From JAWLEP01 sp964553045 (lineage in GTDB: Bacteria > Fermentibacterota > Fermentibacteria > Fermentibacterales > JCC-6): a stretch of DNA of 64,000 bases. Position 1 is the stretch's first letter, and every line of letters begins with the position of its first letter. The stretch spans positions 84,888 to 148,887 of the forward strand of contig CAZKJG010000005.1 of the NCBI GenBank assembly GCA_964553045.1, written 5' to 3'. This document shows, one piece after another, positions 26,810 to 35,211 of this stretch. Made by a program: the position numbers and the translations under genes. Under the pieces are notes generated by a model. The model saw only the letters and a list, made by a program, of their open reading frames with translations. It searched no databases and was not told the origin of the DNA.

Positions 26810-28536
26810 GAGTCCCCCCTTATGCCGAGAAGGTCCAGGATCTTCAGGGCCAGGGCCTCGGGCATGTAGGGCTTTCGGATGAAGCCGACCCCCGGGCCTC
26901 CCAGATCCATGTCACCCGAGCTCATTGACTCGTAGCCGCTGGTGAAGAGTATGGCCATGTCGGGCCATCGCTCGCGGCAGATCCTGGCCACTTCCTGCGA
27001 AGGCGTCCCCTTCATGTTGACGTCCAGGATGAGCACGTCGAAACCCTCATGCTCGAAGACGGCAAGGGCCTCGTCGCCGTTTCCCGCTCCGGCGACCAGG
27101 AATCCGTAGTGCTCGAGTATCTGACGGGTGGTCTCCCGGACCAGGGTCTCCTCCTCGGCCACCAGAACGGATATGCCGCTGCCGCTGATCTCCTCTTTCT
27201 CCTCGGTTCCGGCTGGGCGGACTCCCCCCTCGGCGGCCCGGAGCAGCACGCGGAAGGTGGATGACCTCGGCTCCCGGGTGAAGATGATCATTCCCCTCTG
27301 GGCCCTCACGGCCTGATAGACGGAGGCGATGGCGGCCCCGAACCTCTTCTCTATCTCCAGAGGGTCGCTGTCCTCCGACTCCAGCAGGTCGCGCAGCTCC
27401 AGGGGCACCACACTGCCGTCGTTGAGGCTTACGCTCACGCATGGGATGGAGCAGAGCAGACCGCACTTGCCCGAGAATCGGGGATCCGTGCCCGGCTCGC
27501 CGACGTACTCCACCGATATGGATATCCTGCCTCTTCCCTCCAGCAGCTCGCTGGACCTCAGCGCAAGGCTGTAGAAGATCTGGCGCAGCAGCGAACGGTC
27601 GGCCATCATCATGGGAATCGAACGGCCGGTGGATACCTCCAGGGATACCGCCCGGGGAAGAACGCTCCTGAGGGCTTCCGTTATCTCGGTGACCTCCTCC
27701 ACCGGATCGAGCGGGCGGTCCGAGGTCTCCCGCATGGCCGATGCCTGAAGCAGCTCGTCGGATATCGATGCCGCCCGCTCTGCGGCGGACAGTATGGCCT
27801 TGAATCTCCTGCCGTCATGGCTCTCGGGCGGATGAACTGCCTCCCCCAGCGACGCGGCGCCGATGATGCCGGCGAGCAGGTTGTTCAGGTCGTGGGCGAA
27901 GCCCCTCACAACCGTGGACATGATGGCCAGGCTGCTGGCGGCGATGCGGTCGTTCAGGGTTCTCTCCCCCGCCTCTGCCGGGTCGCGAAGCCCGGAGGCA
28001 TCCATGAGGGTGAGGACTCCGCCGTCTTCGCCCGCGGTCGAGGCGTCGACCTCGGTCAGTGTCGCCAGCACCCTGACCCGTTCTCCGGTAGAGTGCTCCA
28101 GAGTCCATATCTCCGGGCCCAGGGGGCGGAGGTCGGCGAGGCTGACTCGCTGGTCCTCCTCCAGGCACGGAAGGGCGGAAACCCTCATGCCGACCGCATC
28201 CCCGCGGGTTACCTCCAGCAGCCGCTGCGCCTCCCGGTTCAGCTCGGTCACAAATCCATCCGGGTCCAGGAACACGAGCGCCGGGCGGTCGGCCGAGCGC
28301 ATGACCGACGTGCCGGAGGGCCGGGTATCCCGTCTGTCCTCCCGCAGCCGGGCCCGAGAGGCCGGCGGGCTCTCGGTGCGCTCACTGCGCCTCTGCCTGA
28401 AGAAGGTAAGTACAATCGCCAGAGGGATGAGCAGCAGCGCGGCCACAGCAAAGCTGCGCGGCGACAACCAGTTGCCGTCCCAGGCGCTCTCCGCTGTCTG
28501 GAGGAAGACGGCCGTCGCAGCCAGCGCTAACGAGCT
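26806..28536 (-). CDS. Hybrid sensor histidine kinase-like protein with degenerate ATPase domain
   Basis: About 576 residues. Two N-terminal hydrophobic helices, a PAS domain (PALVFLDPDGFVTELNREAQ), HisKA with the phospho-acceptor in FAHDLNNLLAG, an ATPase-like domain and a C-terminal receiver (LILDVNM acceptor Asp, then FTS and RKPY). In the ATPase region the N box reads SLALRSSEL instead of NLxxNAxDA, the DxGxG box reads LNDGSV and the GxGLGL box is absent, so ATP binding is doubtful. GTG 28536 follows GGAGGGGG; GTG 28581 and TTG 28614 are alternatives. Coupled to MgtC. Confidence 0.8.
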   Translation of the reverse strand, partial: SSLALAATAVFLQTAESAWDGNWLSPRSFAVAALLLIPLAIVLTFFRQRRSERTESPPASRARLREDRRDTRPSGTSVMRSADRPALVFLDPDGFVTELNREAQRLLEVTRGDAVGMRVSALPCLEEDQRVSLADLRPLGPEIWTLEHSTGERVRVLATLTEVDASTAGEDGGVLTLMDASGLRDPAEAGERTLNDRIAASSLAIMSTVVRGFAHDLNNLLAGIIGAASLGEAVHPPESHDGRRFKAILSAAERAASISDELLQASAMRETSDRPLDPVEEVTEITEALRSVLPRAVSLEVSTGRSIPMMMADRSLLRQIFYSLALRSSELLEGRGRISISVEYVGEPGTDPRFSGKCGLLCSIPCVSVSLNDGSVVPLELRDLLESEDSDPLEIEKRFGAAIASVYQAVRAQRGMIIFTREPRSSTFRVLLRAAEGGVRPAGTEEKEEISGSGISVLVAEEETLVRETTRQILEHYGFLVAGAGNGDEALAVFEHEGFDVLILDVNMKGTPSQEVARICRERWPDMAILFTSGYESMSSGDMDLGGPGVGFIRKPYMPEALALKILDLLGIRGDS

Positions 28537-28585
28537 CACAGCAGCCGCACCCCCTCCCTTGGACCTCCCCTGCGACGTCACCCTT

Positions 28586-28614
28586 AGTGTGCCGTATGGC
28601 GTGAACGTGGTCAA
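28586..28614 (-). promoter_or_regulatory. Possible promoter of the hybrid sensor-mgtC unit
   Basis: Minus-strand TTGACC (28614-28609) and a weak CACACT (28591-28586) with a 17-nt spacer. If used, the RNA starts near 28579 and only the GTG at 28536 lies safely downstream. The -10 match is only three of six. Confidence 0.35.
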
Positions 28615-28645
28615 GAACCGCGTGAGAGCGCTATCGCAGGATAAA

Positions 28646-28674
28646 TTGACAGGCCTTTATTCATATCCTATGTT
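28646..28674 (+). promoter_or_regulatory. Strong sigma-70-type promoter of the tyrosine recombinase
   Basis: TTGACA (28646-28651), 17-nt AT-rich spacer, TATGTT (28669-28674). Predicted start near 28681, leaving a 65-nt leader that holds three AGGGGTCA repeats before the gene. Confidence 0.75.
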
Positions 28675-28687
28675 TCAGTCGAGCTAT

Positions 28688-28740
28688 AGGGGTCAAATTA
28701 GCTCAAGGGGTCAATTAGTATACCTTAGAGAGAGGGGTCA
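28688..28740 (+). repeat. Three AGGGGTCA direct repeats in the recombinase leader
   Basis: Exact 8-mers at 28688-28695, 28706-28713 and 28733-28740. The first two extend to AGGGGTCAA. Spacings of 18 and 27 nt are multiples of nine. The third copy merges with the gene's ribosome site (GAGGGG). They could be operators or arm-type binding sites for the recombinase, just after its promoter. Confidence 0.6.
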
Positions 28741-28746
28741 CCAGAC

Positions 28747-29592
28747 ATGGCGGATCTCGTAAACGGCACGAGGGAGCTGCTTGAGAAGACCGGGCGAAGC
28801 CCAAAGACCGCGAACAGCTACCTCTCCCACATTCGAAGACTCATCAAGACCTTCGGTGACAGGGCGGACAGCCTTACCACCGAAGAGCTGAAGAAGTACC
28901 TCGAAGGGCTGGTTGACGAGGGCAAATCGCTCTCCTACATAAACCAGGCCCAGAGTGCGATTCGGTTCCTCTACACGAAGTTCCTGGAGAAGGAGAACCC
29001 CCTTCCCGGTCCCGGCATAGTCAGCAAGAAGGTTCCCCTCCACGGGGTCTTCAACAGGGAGCAGGTATACAACATCCTGCACAACGTCGGCGAGCTGAAG
29101 TACCGCCTGGCCCTGATGCTGGTCTACTCGTCCGGTCTCAGGGTGGGAGAGACCTCCTACCTGCGCACGGCCAACATCGACATGGACAACCGGGTAATCC
29201 ACGTGAACAACAAGGAGGGTGAGCCCATAAGGGACACCATCCTCTCCGACGTTTCGGTAGACGTTCTCAACCGCTACCTCAATGCCCGCACCGACAGCTC
29301 ACCCTACCTCTTCCCGGGAAGGGGCAAGTCGAACTTCGTGTCCTCCAGGACTATACAGAGGGCATTCACGGAGGCCCTGCTGAAGGCCGGAATCGAGGAG
29401 CACGCCACACTGGGATGGCTGCGCCACAGTTTCGCCGTCCATCTGCTGGAGGACGGCATCGACCGCAGGCTGGTGCAGAACCTCCTGGGGATCAGCACCC
29501 CCTCGATGATCACCCCCTACCTCAAGCTGGCGAAGAAGAGGAGCCCGCTGCGGGTGATGAGTCCCATCGACCGTTTCTACGAGGTGGAATAG
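28747..29592 (+). CDS. Tyrosine recombinase (XerC/D-type integrase) with altered catalytic histidines
   Basis: 281 residues. An N-terminal SAM-like core-binding domain (about 1-90) and a C-terminal catalytic domain. Arg132 in SSGLRVGE, Lys156 in NNKEGE, Arg226 in GWLRHSF and Tyr258 in ITPYLKL fit the catalytic set. The His of HxLR is Gly223, and the later His/Trp (LGHSS in relatives) is Ile249. Base composition looks less GC-rich than the neighbours, hinting at transfer. It has its own promoter and leads straight into an 82-bp repeat array that begins 3 nt after its stop. It is not placed like housekeeping xerC/xerD. Confidence 0.88.
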   Translation: MADLVNGTRELLEKTGRSPKTANSYLSHIRRLIKTFGDRADSLTTEELKKYLEGLVDEGKSLSYINQAQSAIRFLYTKFLEKENPLPGPGIVSKKVPLHGVFNREQVYNILHNVGELKYRLALMLVYSSGLRVGETSYLRTANIDMDNRVIHVNNKEGEPIRDTILSDVSVDVLNRYLNARTDSSPYLFPGRGKSNFVSSRTIQRAFTEALLKAGIEEHATLGWLRHSFAVHLLEDGIDRRLVQNLLGISTPSMITPYLKLAKKRSPLRVMSPIDRFYEVE

Positions 29593-29594
29593 GA

Positions 29595-29890
29595 GCGAAT
29601 CTCGGGAAACCTTCCCGAGATTCGCTTGAGCAGAAGGGCCCGAGCGGGCCCTTCTGCATATCCCGGTCCAATACCGCCGGCTGCGGGGAAACCTTCCCGA
29701 GATTCGCTTGAGCAGAAGGGCCCGAGCGGGCCCTTCTGCANNNNNNNNNNNNNNNNNNNNNNNNNNNNNNNNNNNNNNNNNNNNNNNNNNNNNNNNNNNN
29801 NNNNNNNNNNNNNNNNNNNNNNNNNNNNNNNNNNNNNNNNTATCCCGGTCCAATACCGCCGGCTGCGGGGAAACCTTCCCGAGATTCGCT
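29595..29890. repeat. 82-bp palindrome-rich tandem repeat array after the recombinase
   Basis: A 23-bp core beginning GGGAAACCTTCCCGAG occurs at 29604, 29686 and 29868. The cores are separated by an identical 59-bp segment, complete at 29627-29685 and split around the N run. Each 59-bp segment holds the perfect hairpin GCAGAAGGGCCC/GGGCCCTTCTGC. At the left end only, the core is preceded by GCGAATCTC, which makes a 14-bp perfect hairpin with its right half. The array starts and ends with a core. True copy number is hidden by the gap. The rest of 29593-29916 holds nothing else recognisable. Confidence 0.85.
29741..29840. other. Assembly gap of 100 N inside the tandem repeat
   Basis: Exactly 100 N, the usual placeholder for a gap of unknown size. 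The sequence on both sides joins in register at zero length (32 + 27 = 59 bp, the full spacer), so the assembler stopped in the repeat and any number of 82-bp units may be missing. Confidence 0.95.
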
Positions 29891-29916
29891 CATGCAGCGG
29901 CCGACGGCCCCAGAGA

Positions 29917-31440
29917 CTATCGTAGTACGGTCACGGTCCTGACATACGAGGCGCCTTCGCCGTCGAAGACCCTTACCAGGTAGCAGCCCGAAGACCATCC
30001 AACCAGGTCCAGTACGGTCTCGCCGGTGATGGTGCTCCGATGCATCAGCCTTCCGGAGAGGTCGTAGACTCGAAGCCTCCAACTGCCCCGCGGGGGCTTC
30101 ACCACCATCGATGCCCGGCAGGGGTTGCTGACCCTGAAAAAGCCCCCCGGCCGCCCGGCCGGCCCCTCCGTCACTCCTGTCTCCAGCGAGGTCGCCAGCG
30201 CCCAGGCGTGATGCGGTTCGGGCTCCTGGTCCTGCAGGCCGGCCATGACCACCGGGGAGGGATATGCGGGATCCAGGGGAGGAACCACGCTTACGTTGTA
30301 GACCCGCTCGGTGAAGGGCTGCTCCCAGACCAGCTCGCCGGTGGCAGCGTCCACCAGGGTGACCCTCTTGCCGTTGACCGCTCCGCCCGCCACGCAGGGA
30401 ACCGGCTGGCCGTCCACCCATACAGATTCCGCCCACGCCACGCTCCAGGTGTTGGAGCCGGTAGCGTAGGTCCACAGGACCTCCCCGTCGCTTCCGTTCA
30501 GACACACCGTCCCGCCGTCATCGCCGGCCAGCGCAGCCTCGCCGATTCCGTCTGAGTTCAGGTCGGGGCCGCCGCATACGTCCAGGAGCCAGCCTCCCAG
30601 CGAGGTGTTGGCCCACACCTCGGTCCCCCCCAGGTTGAAGGCCCGGGACTGGCCGTCCCAGGTCGATGTGACTATCAGAGGCGTGGTATCCTCCCGGTCC
30701 AGAAGGGCCAGACCCATGACATCCCCCCCACCGTCGGCTGACCAGAGCTGCGAGCCCGTGGATCCGTCCAGAAGGACCACCGTGCCGGTGGCGTAGGAGT
30801 TGCCCCCTATTCCCAGGCAGACCTCCTGCACGTTGTCTTCGTTCACGTCGGGAACGGCCATGATGTCCTCCACCGCGTCTTCGGCCCAGGTGGTCCAGAG
30901 GGTGTCGCCGGACAGGCCGTCCAGACAGGCCGCAAGGCCGGTTCCGGAGGAGCCGGTGGTGCCGAAGCCCCCTATCGCCTCCGGGTGGCCGTCGCCGGTC
31001 CAGTCGTCCATCAGGTCGCAGCAGTAGCCCCAGCCCGTTCCGCCGGGAACAGCGTTGTAGGCGCTCCACTGCCAGATCACATCCCCGGTGGCTCCGGAGA
31101 CGGCTATCAGGCACCTGCCGGGAGGGTCGTATCCGCCGGGAGTGGCCATCAGTATGTCCCCCAGTCCGTCCCCGTCCACGTCCGGGGAGGCCACCAGGCC
31201 CTCATCCTGGTAGATGCCCTTGCACTGGTCGGAGGTCCAGAGCGTGTCCCCTTCCGCCCCCGACATCGCCCACAGGGTGGGCTGATCGTCCCAGAAGTTC
31301 AAGCCGCACGCCACGTCCGGTATGCCGTCGCCCGAAACGTCACCCAGGGAGACCGAGGCGTAGACGCCTCCGGTTGTGACGTTGGCCCAGAGGGTGTCCG
31401 GTGCTGCGGCAAAAAGAACCGCCAGGGCAAGAGCAGTCAT
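29917..31440 (-). CDS. Secreted FG-GAP/PQQ-like beta-propeller protein with FlgD-like C-terminal sorting segment
   Basis: 507 residues. A signal peptide (MTALALAVLFAAAPDTLWA) precedes repeated propeller blades with Asp-rich calcium loops (LGDVSGDGIPDVACG, SPDVDGDGLGDILMA, GPDLNSDGIGEAAL). The last 85 residues form an Ig-like segment with LRVYDLSGRLMHRSTITGE and GCYLVRVFDGEGASY, the form of FlgD_ig/type IX-like sorting domains. It is thus probably exported and surface-anchored. ATG 31440 has GGAGGCC at 6-7 nt; the upstream frame to 31473 is excluded. Converges with the recombinase array. Confidence 0.85.
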   Translation of the reverse strand: MTALALAVLFAAAPDTLWANVTTGGVYASVSLGDVSGDGIPDVACGLNFWDDQPTLWAMSGAEGDTLWTSDQCKGIYQDEGLVASPDVDGDGLGDILMATPGGYDPPGRCLIAVSGATGDVIWQWSAYNAVPGGTGWGYCCDLMDDWTGDGHPEAIGGFGTTGSSGTGLAACLDGLSGDTLWTTWAEDAVEDIMAVPDVNEDNVQEVCLGIGGNSYATGTVVLLDGSTGSQLWSADGGGDVMGLALLDREDTTPLIVTSTWDGQSRAFNLGGTEVWANTSLGGWLLDVCGGPDLNSDGIGEAALAGDDGGTVCLNGSDGEVLWTYATGSNTWSVAWAESVWVDGQPVPCVAGGAVNGKRVTLVDAATGELVWEQPFTERVYNVSVVPPLDPAYPSPVVMAGLQDQEPEPHHAWALATSLETGVTEGPAGRPGGFFRVSNPCRASMVVKPPRGSWRLRVYDLSGRLMHRSTITGETVLDLVGWSSGCYLVRVFDGEGASYVRTVTVLR

Positions 31441-31625
31441 TTTTATGGCCTCCTTTGGCTCGCATACCGGCAATTGCCGCCGGTTTCGGCTTCGGCTTCT
31501 TCTTCAGTATCCTTCAATATATGAAGAAGGCGGCGGGCACGATCCCGGCGGCGCCTTTCTGTCCCCCGAGCTTTTGCCCATATTCACCATGAATGCCGGA
31601 CTGCCCATCCTTCGGGAGAGCTGAC
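31441..31625. promoter_or_regulatory. Divergent intergenic region with a perfect 12-bp palindrome
   Basis: 185 bp between divergent surface-protein genes. CGGCAATTGCCG (31468-31479) is a perfect palindrome and CTTCAATATATGAAG an imperfect one near 31515; either could be an operator. No convincing -35/-10 pair was found for either gene. Confidence 0.3.
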
Positions 31626-33461
31626 ATGACTCTGCTGTTTGCGTGCCTTCTGTGCTTCGCCGACATCGCACCCCTTCCGCCCCCCTCCCCGGGAAACAGG
31701 GCCCCCCTGGGTCCGGCCATTCCGCAGATGCCGGTGGAGGTGATCCTCCATCCGCCTCCGGCGGGCAAGCTCTTCCTGCAGGACCTCTGGCGCATAGAGC
31801 TGATAAACACCACAACCGAGAGCTTTACCGTCTACCTGCATCTGGAGGTCGAGAAGGAGGGAGAGGGGCTGATAATGGAGGCCACCTCTTCGGAGTTTCC
31901 ACTTCCACCGGGGGCCACGATAGTGGCGGAGACGGACATAAGCCCCATCGAGTCAACCTTCTACTACCCCGAGTACGAGGACATACTCCTGCAGGCCGGC
32001 AGCTTCCCGAGCGGCAACTACATCGTGACCATACAGGTCTACCAGGCCGGGGGCGACCTTCTGGGCGAGGGGAGCTTCCAGCAGGACTCCGAGAACCTCT
32101 CCCCTCCCCGCCTGGTGCATCCGGAGCAGGGGGCATCCGTATACGGGGAGATACCGGTCTTCACCTGGCTTCCTCCCGCTCCGGCCCTCCCGGGCGGCTG
32201 GCACTACAGGCTCACGGTCACCGACCTGGTGGAGGGCCAGTCAGCCCGGGGCGCACTGGAGTCCAACCCTCCCCGCGTCTCAAGCGAGCTGGAGGAGACC
32301 ATGCTGACCTGGCCCATGAGCGCCGAAGATCCAGTGGAGGGCTTCCGCTACGCCTGGCGCGTGGATCTCATGGCATTCGACGGCTCGGTCTACGCGTCCA
32401 GCGAGGCATGGTCGTTCACCTACGCCGGAGGGGGCGCGGGCACAGAGCCGGGCAGCAAGGTGTGGACGTCGGCCGCCGGTGCGGAGGCCACAGCGGGGCT
32501 GGTCCTGGACCGGGCGCTGTCCTCCATGGTGGGAGGGGCCGACGGCAGCGTCAGGTCCATCGATGCCGGCGGCAGGGACGCCTGGGTCTGGCGTGGCCCC
32601 GGCCGGGTGGAGCAGCTGGCTCTCAGCGGCGGCACGATCATGGTCATGGGGGCCGGCGGCGTGACGGCGCTGGACGGCAGCGGCGTGGTTGTGTGGCAGA
32701 TGCGTGACAGGGGAAGGTGCTCCGGGGGCGCGGTCTCCGACACGCTCGCCGTGCTGGCCTTCGCCGACGGCACGGTAGTGGGCGCCGACCCAGAGACGGG
32801 AGACCCCCTCTGGGAGACCACCGTGCGTTCCGGGCCCCTCATGCCCCCCTCCATGGGGGAACAGATAGCCGTGTGCGCCGGAAGCAGCCTTCTGCTGATC
32901 GACCCCCACGACGGGTCGGTGCTGCGGACCGTGCAGCTGGAGGACGAACCCACCGCTCCCCCCACAGCCATGCCCGGCGGAGGTGTGCTCGTGCCGTGCG
33001 GCAACAGGCTGGAGATGGTTGAGGCCGGGGGCGGCTGGAGCGTAGATCTGGGCAGCCCCGTATGGCTGGAGGCCGTGCTGGGAGCCGGAGGCAACGTCCT
33101 GGTGGCGACGGAGGGAATGAACGTGTGCATGGTGGACTCGGGCCGGGGGCAGGTGCTTAGAAGGCTCCGGGTGGGAGCCCCGATCACCGTTCCTCCGGCG
33201 GCCGGCAGCGATGGCAGGATATACACCGGATGCGGCGACGGAACCGTCCGGTGCTTCGATCCGCTGGGCGGGCTGGAATGGATCGCCGACGCCGGATCCG
33301 CGGTAACCGCCGCCATGCAGGTCTGCCCCGACGGCACACTCATCGCGGCCACCCGGGAGGGTACCGTGGTGAAAATCACCTGCGCCTCGGGCTCGGAGGC
33401 CCGGTCGGGGTGGCCCACGGGCGGAGGAGGCCCCACGGGCGGCAGGAGATCCCACCGATGA
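31626..33461 (+). CDS. Secreted protein with N-terminal beta domain and PQQ-like propeller
   Basis: 611 residues. A short signal-like start (MTLLFACLLCFADIAPLPPP) leads to a beta-sandwich region (about 40-150, WRIELINTTTESFTVYLHLEV) and a fibronectin-like part (about 160-265, PVFTWLPPAPALPGGWHYRLTV). A PQQ-type propeller follows (about 280-600) with repeated DGSV and TGDPLWETTV motifs. ATG 31626 is preceded by GGGAGAG. The N-terminal part resembles TANFOR-type proteins of Bacteroidetes only loosely. The next barrel gene overlaps its stop (ATGA), suggesting a surface complex. Confidence 0.7.
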   Translation: MTLLFACLLCFADIAPLPPPSPGNRAPLGPAIPQMPVEVILHPPPAGKLFLQDLWRIELINTTTESFTVYLHLEVEKEGEGLIMEATSSEFPLPPGATIVAETDISPIESTFYYPEYEDILLQAGSFPSGNYIVTIQVYQAGGDLLGEGSFQQDSENLSPPRLVHPEQGASVYGEIPVFTWLPPAPALPGGWHYRLTVTDLVEGQSARGALESNPPRVSSELEETMLTWPMSAEDPVEGFRYAWRVDLMAFDGSVYASSEAWSFTYAGGGAGTEPGSKVWTSAAGAEATAGLVLDRALSSMVGGADGSVRSIDAGGRDAWVWRGPGRVEQLALSGGTIMVMGAGGVTALDGSGVVVWQMRDRGRCSGGAVSDTLAVLAFADGTVVGADPETGDPLWETTVRSGPLMPPSMGEQIAVCAGSSLLLIDPHDGSVLRTVQLEDEPTAPPTAMPGGGVLVPCGNRLEMVEAGGGWSVDLGSPVWLEAVLGAGGNVLVATEGMNVCMVDSGRGQVLRRLRVGAPITVPPAAGSDGRIYTGCGDGTVRCFDPLGGLEWIADAGSAVTAAMQVCPDGTLIAATREGTVVKITCASGSEARSGWPTGGGGPTGGRRSHR

Positions 33462-35086
33462 GCGGCCGGGGCAGGGCCGTGGCCGTCTGCCTGATCCTCA
33501 TGGCCGGCAACGCCGGGGCAGACCCGCAGGACGGGGAGAGCCCCTTCCGTCTTACAGGCGGCTCGCTTTCGTTTCTGGGAAGCGCCGTGAGCCGCGACGG
33601 TGCGCCAGCGGACCACCCGGAACGCTACGGCCGGCTGCTGGCCAACCCCTCCGCCTCCCTGTACTCCGTCCCGGTCTCCCTGGAGGTGCTGCTCTCCTCC
33701 GTGGAGAGCGAGAACAGGCAGAGAATAAGCTTCTTCAGCCTCAGCGCCCGTCCCAGCGAGTCGGGGCGGGGAGGGGTCATGGCCTGGATAAGGCGCCTGG
33801 GTATCGGCACCAGCAGCGTGGCCTTCTCGCCTCTGACCATGGAAGGCCGTGCGGTGACGGGAGTGGAGCTGGAGCTGTCACCCGGTCCCCTCTACGCCCA
33901 TTTCGGAGGGGGCAGGATGCGGAGGTCCATCGATCCGGCCGACACCTCTTCCTACGCCTACAACCGGTGGATATGGGGCTTCCGCACCGGCATGGGCCTC
34001 CCCGGCTCCGACCACCTGCATCTCATCTACCTGCACGGATGGGACAACACCGAGCTGGAGGGCTCGGGTCCCTGGCTAGACCTCCCTCCCGCGGAGTCGC
34101 ACACCGCCTCGCTGCGGGGGCGGCTGGAGGAGGGTCCGGCCGTCTTTGACGGTGAGGCGGCCTGGAGCCTCTATACGCCGGACAGGACCGCCCCCACCAA
34201 GGAGTACGAGGACGTGCCGCAGTGGCTGCCCGATCTCCTGGGCCCCAACGTCACCAGCAGGGTGGCCATGGCCCTCTCCGGAAGGGCCGCACTGCGTCTG
34301 GGGCGCACCTCGCTGATGGCCGGCATCACCCGGGTGGAGCCTGGATACAGGTCACTCGGCTCCCCCTCCTTGAGAGCGGATCTGATGGAGTACGAGGCTT
34401 CGGCCAGCCACCGTCTGGCCGAGCGGCGCCTCACCCTGTCCGCCTTCTTCCGACAGGGAAGGGACAACCTGATCGGCCAGAAGTCGGCCGGCAGCGTCAC
34501 CCATTCGGCCGGAGGAAGGGTCACCTGGGCCCCGGCGGGCCGCACCTACATCTCGGTGGGAGCCTCTCCCTGGTTTCGCAGGTCGGACAGCCTTCCCGGC
34601 TCCGACATGGACTGCTGGGTTGCATCGGCGGCAGCCGGCAGGTCCTACGGTCTGCGGGGCCTGGACCTTTCCTCCACCGGCTCCTTCAGCCTGCAGAGAA
34701 GCGCCTGGCGCGACCAGGACCTGAGCTATCTCGGAAGGACGTGGGGGCTGACCCAGTCGGTGGAGGACGGCGGTACCGGCCTGTCGGCCGCCGGAGGCCT
34801 TACCCTCCACCAGAGCCGACAGCCGGAGCTGTCCACTGACCGCTGGGTCTGGTCGCTGCAGGGCGGCTACACCGAACCGGGCCGGTGGCGGGCAATGTCC
34901 GGCCTTCGCATGGCGAGGACGGGGGCCACCGAGCGGAAGCTGACCACGTGGATAGGCGGGTCGCCGCCGGCAATCGCGGGAACCGCGGAGCTGGGGCTGA
35001 GGCTCAGCCGTACGGTCTACCGCTCGGGAACCGAAGAGAACTACACGGAGATCGGGGGACGGGTGACGGGAAGCATCATCTGGTAG
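33458..35086 (+). CDS. Predicted large outer-membrane beta-barrel protein
   Basis: 542 residues with a signal peptide (MSGRGRAVAVCLILMAGNAGA). The rest alternates amphipathic strands with Arg/Gly turns (ASASHRLAERRLTLSAFFRQGRD, TYISVGASPWFRRSD) and ends in an aromatic residue (VTGSIIW), the classical barrel C-terminus. No plug or receptor domain is recognised. Translation is coupled to the propeller protein by an ATGA overlap with GGCAGGAGA upstream. It probably forms the membrane half of that pair. Confidence 0.75.
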   Translation: MSGRGRAVAVCLILMAGNAGADPQDGESPFRLTGGSLSFLGSAVSRDGAPADHPERYGRLLANPSASLYSVPVSLEVLLSSVESENRQRISFFSLSARPSESGRGGVMAWIRRLGIGTSSVAFSPLTMEGRAVTGVELELSPGPLYAHFGGGRMRRSIDPADTSSYAYNRWIWGFRTGMGLPGSDHLHLIYLHGWDNTELEGSGPWLDLPPAESHTASLRGRLEEGPAVFDGEAAWSLYTPDRTAPTKEYEDVPQWLPDLLGPNVTSRVAMALSGRAALRLGRTSLMAGITRVEPGYRSLGSPSLRADLMEYEASASHRLAERRLTLSAFFRQGRDNLIGQKSAGSVTHSAGGRVTWAPAGRTYISVGASPWFRRSDSLPGSDMDCWVASAAAGRSYGLRGLDLSSTGSFSLQRSAWRDQDLSYLGRTWGLTQSVEDGGTGLSAAGGLTLHQSRQPELSTDRWVWSLQGGYTEPGRWRAMSGLRMARTGATERKLTTWIGGSPPAIAGTAELGLRLSRTVYRSGTEENYTEIGGRVTGSIIW

Positions 35087-35111
35087 GACGCGGCCGGCGG
35101 CGGCCGCGTCC
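35086..35111. terminator. Perfect 11-bp GC hairpin between convergent genes
   Basis: GGACGCGGCCG, loop GCGG, CGGCCGCGTCC. It begins on the last base of the barrel gene's stop codon and lies about 100 nt beyond the end of the NYN gene, so it can serve both strands. No U-tract. Confidence 0.45.
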
Positions 35112-35211
35112 GGCCCCCCGCACAACCATGCAGACCATGCCGCTTGCGAGCCCATGTCCCTGGCCCGGGCCGCAGGACCCCGGACCGGTGCCTGTACTCT
35201 GCCGGCAGACC

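Noticed and set aside
29595..29890. Integron attC array or CRISPR array
   Set aside because: No attC core (GTTRRRY) and no cassette genes occur, and the spacers are identical to each other, so it is a tandem repeat and not a CRISPR or classical integron.
29522..30505. Open frames that run through the N gap
   Set aside because: They are produced by unknown bases read as open codons and by shadows of the recombinase and propeller genes.
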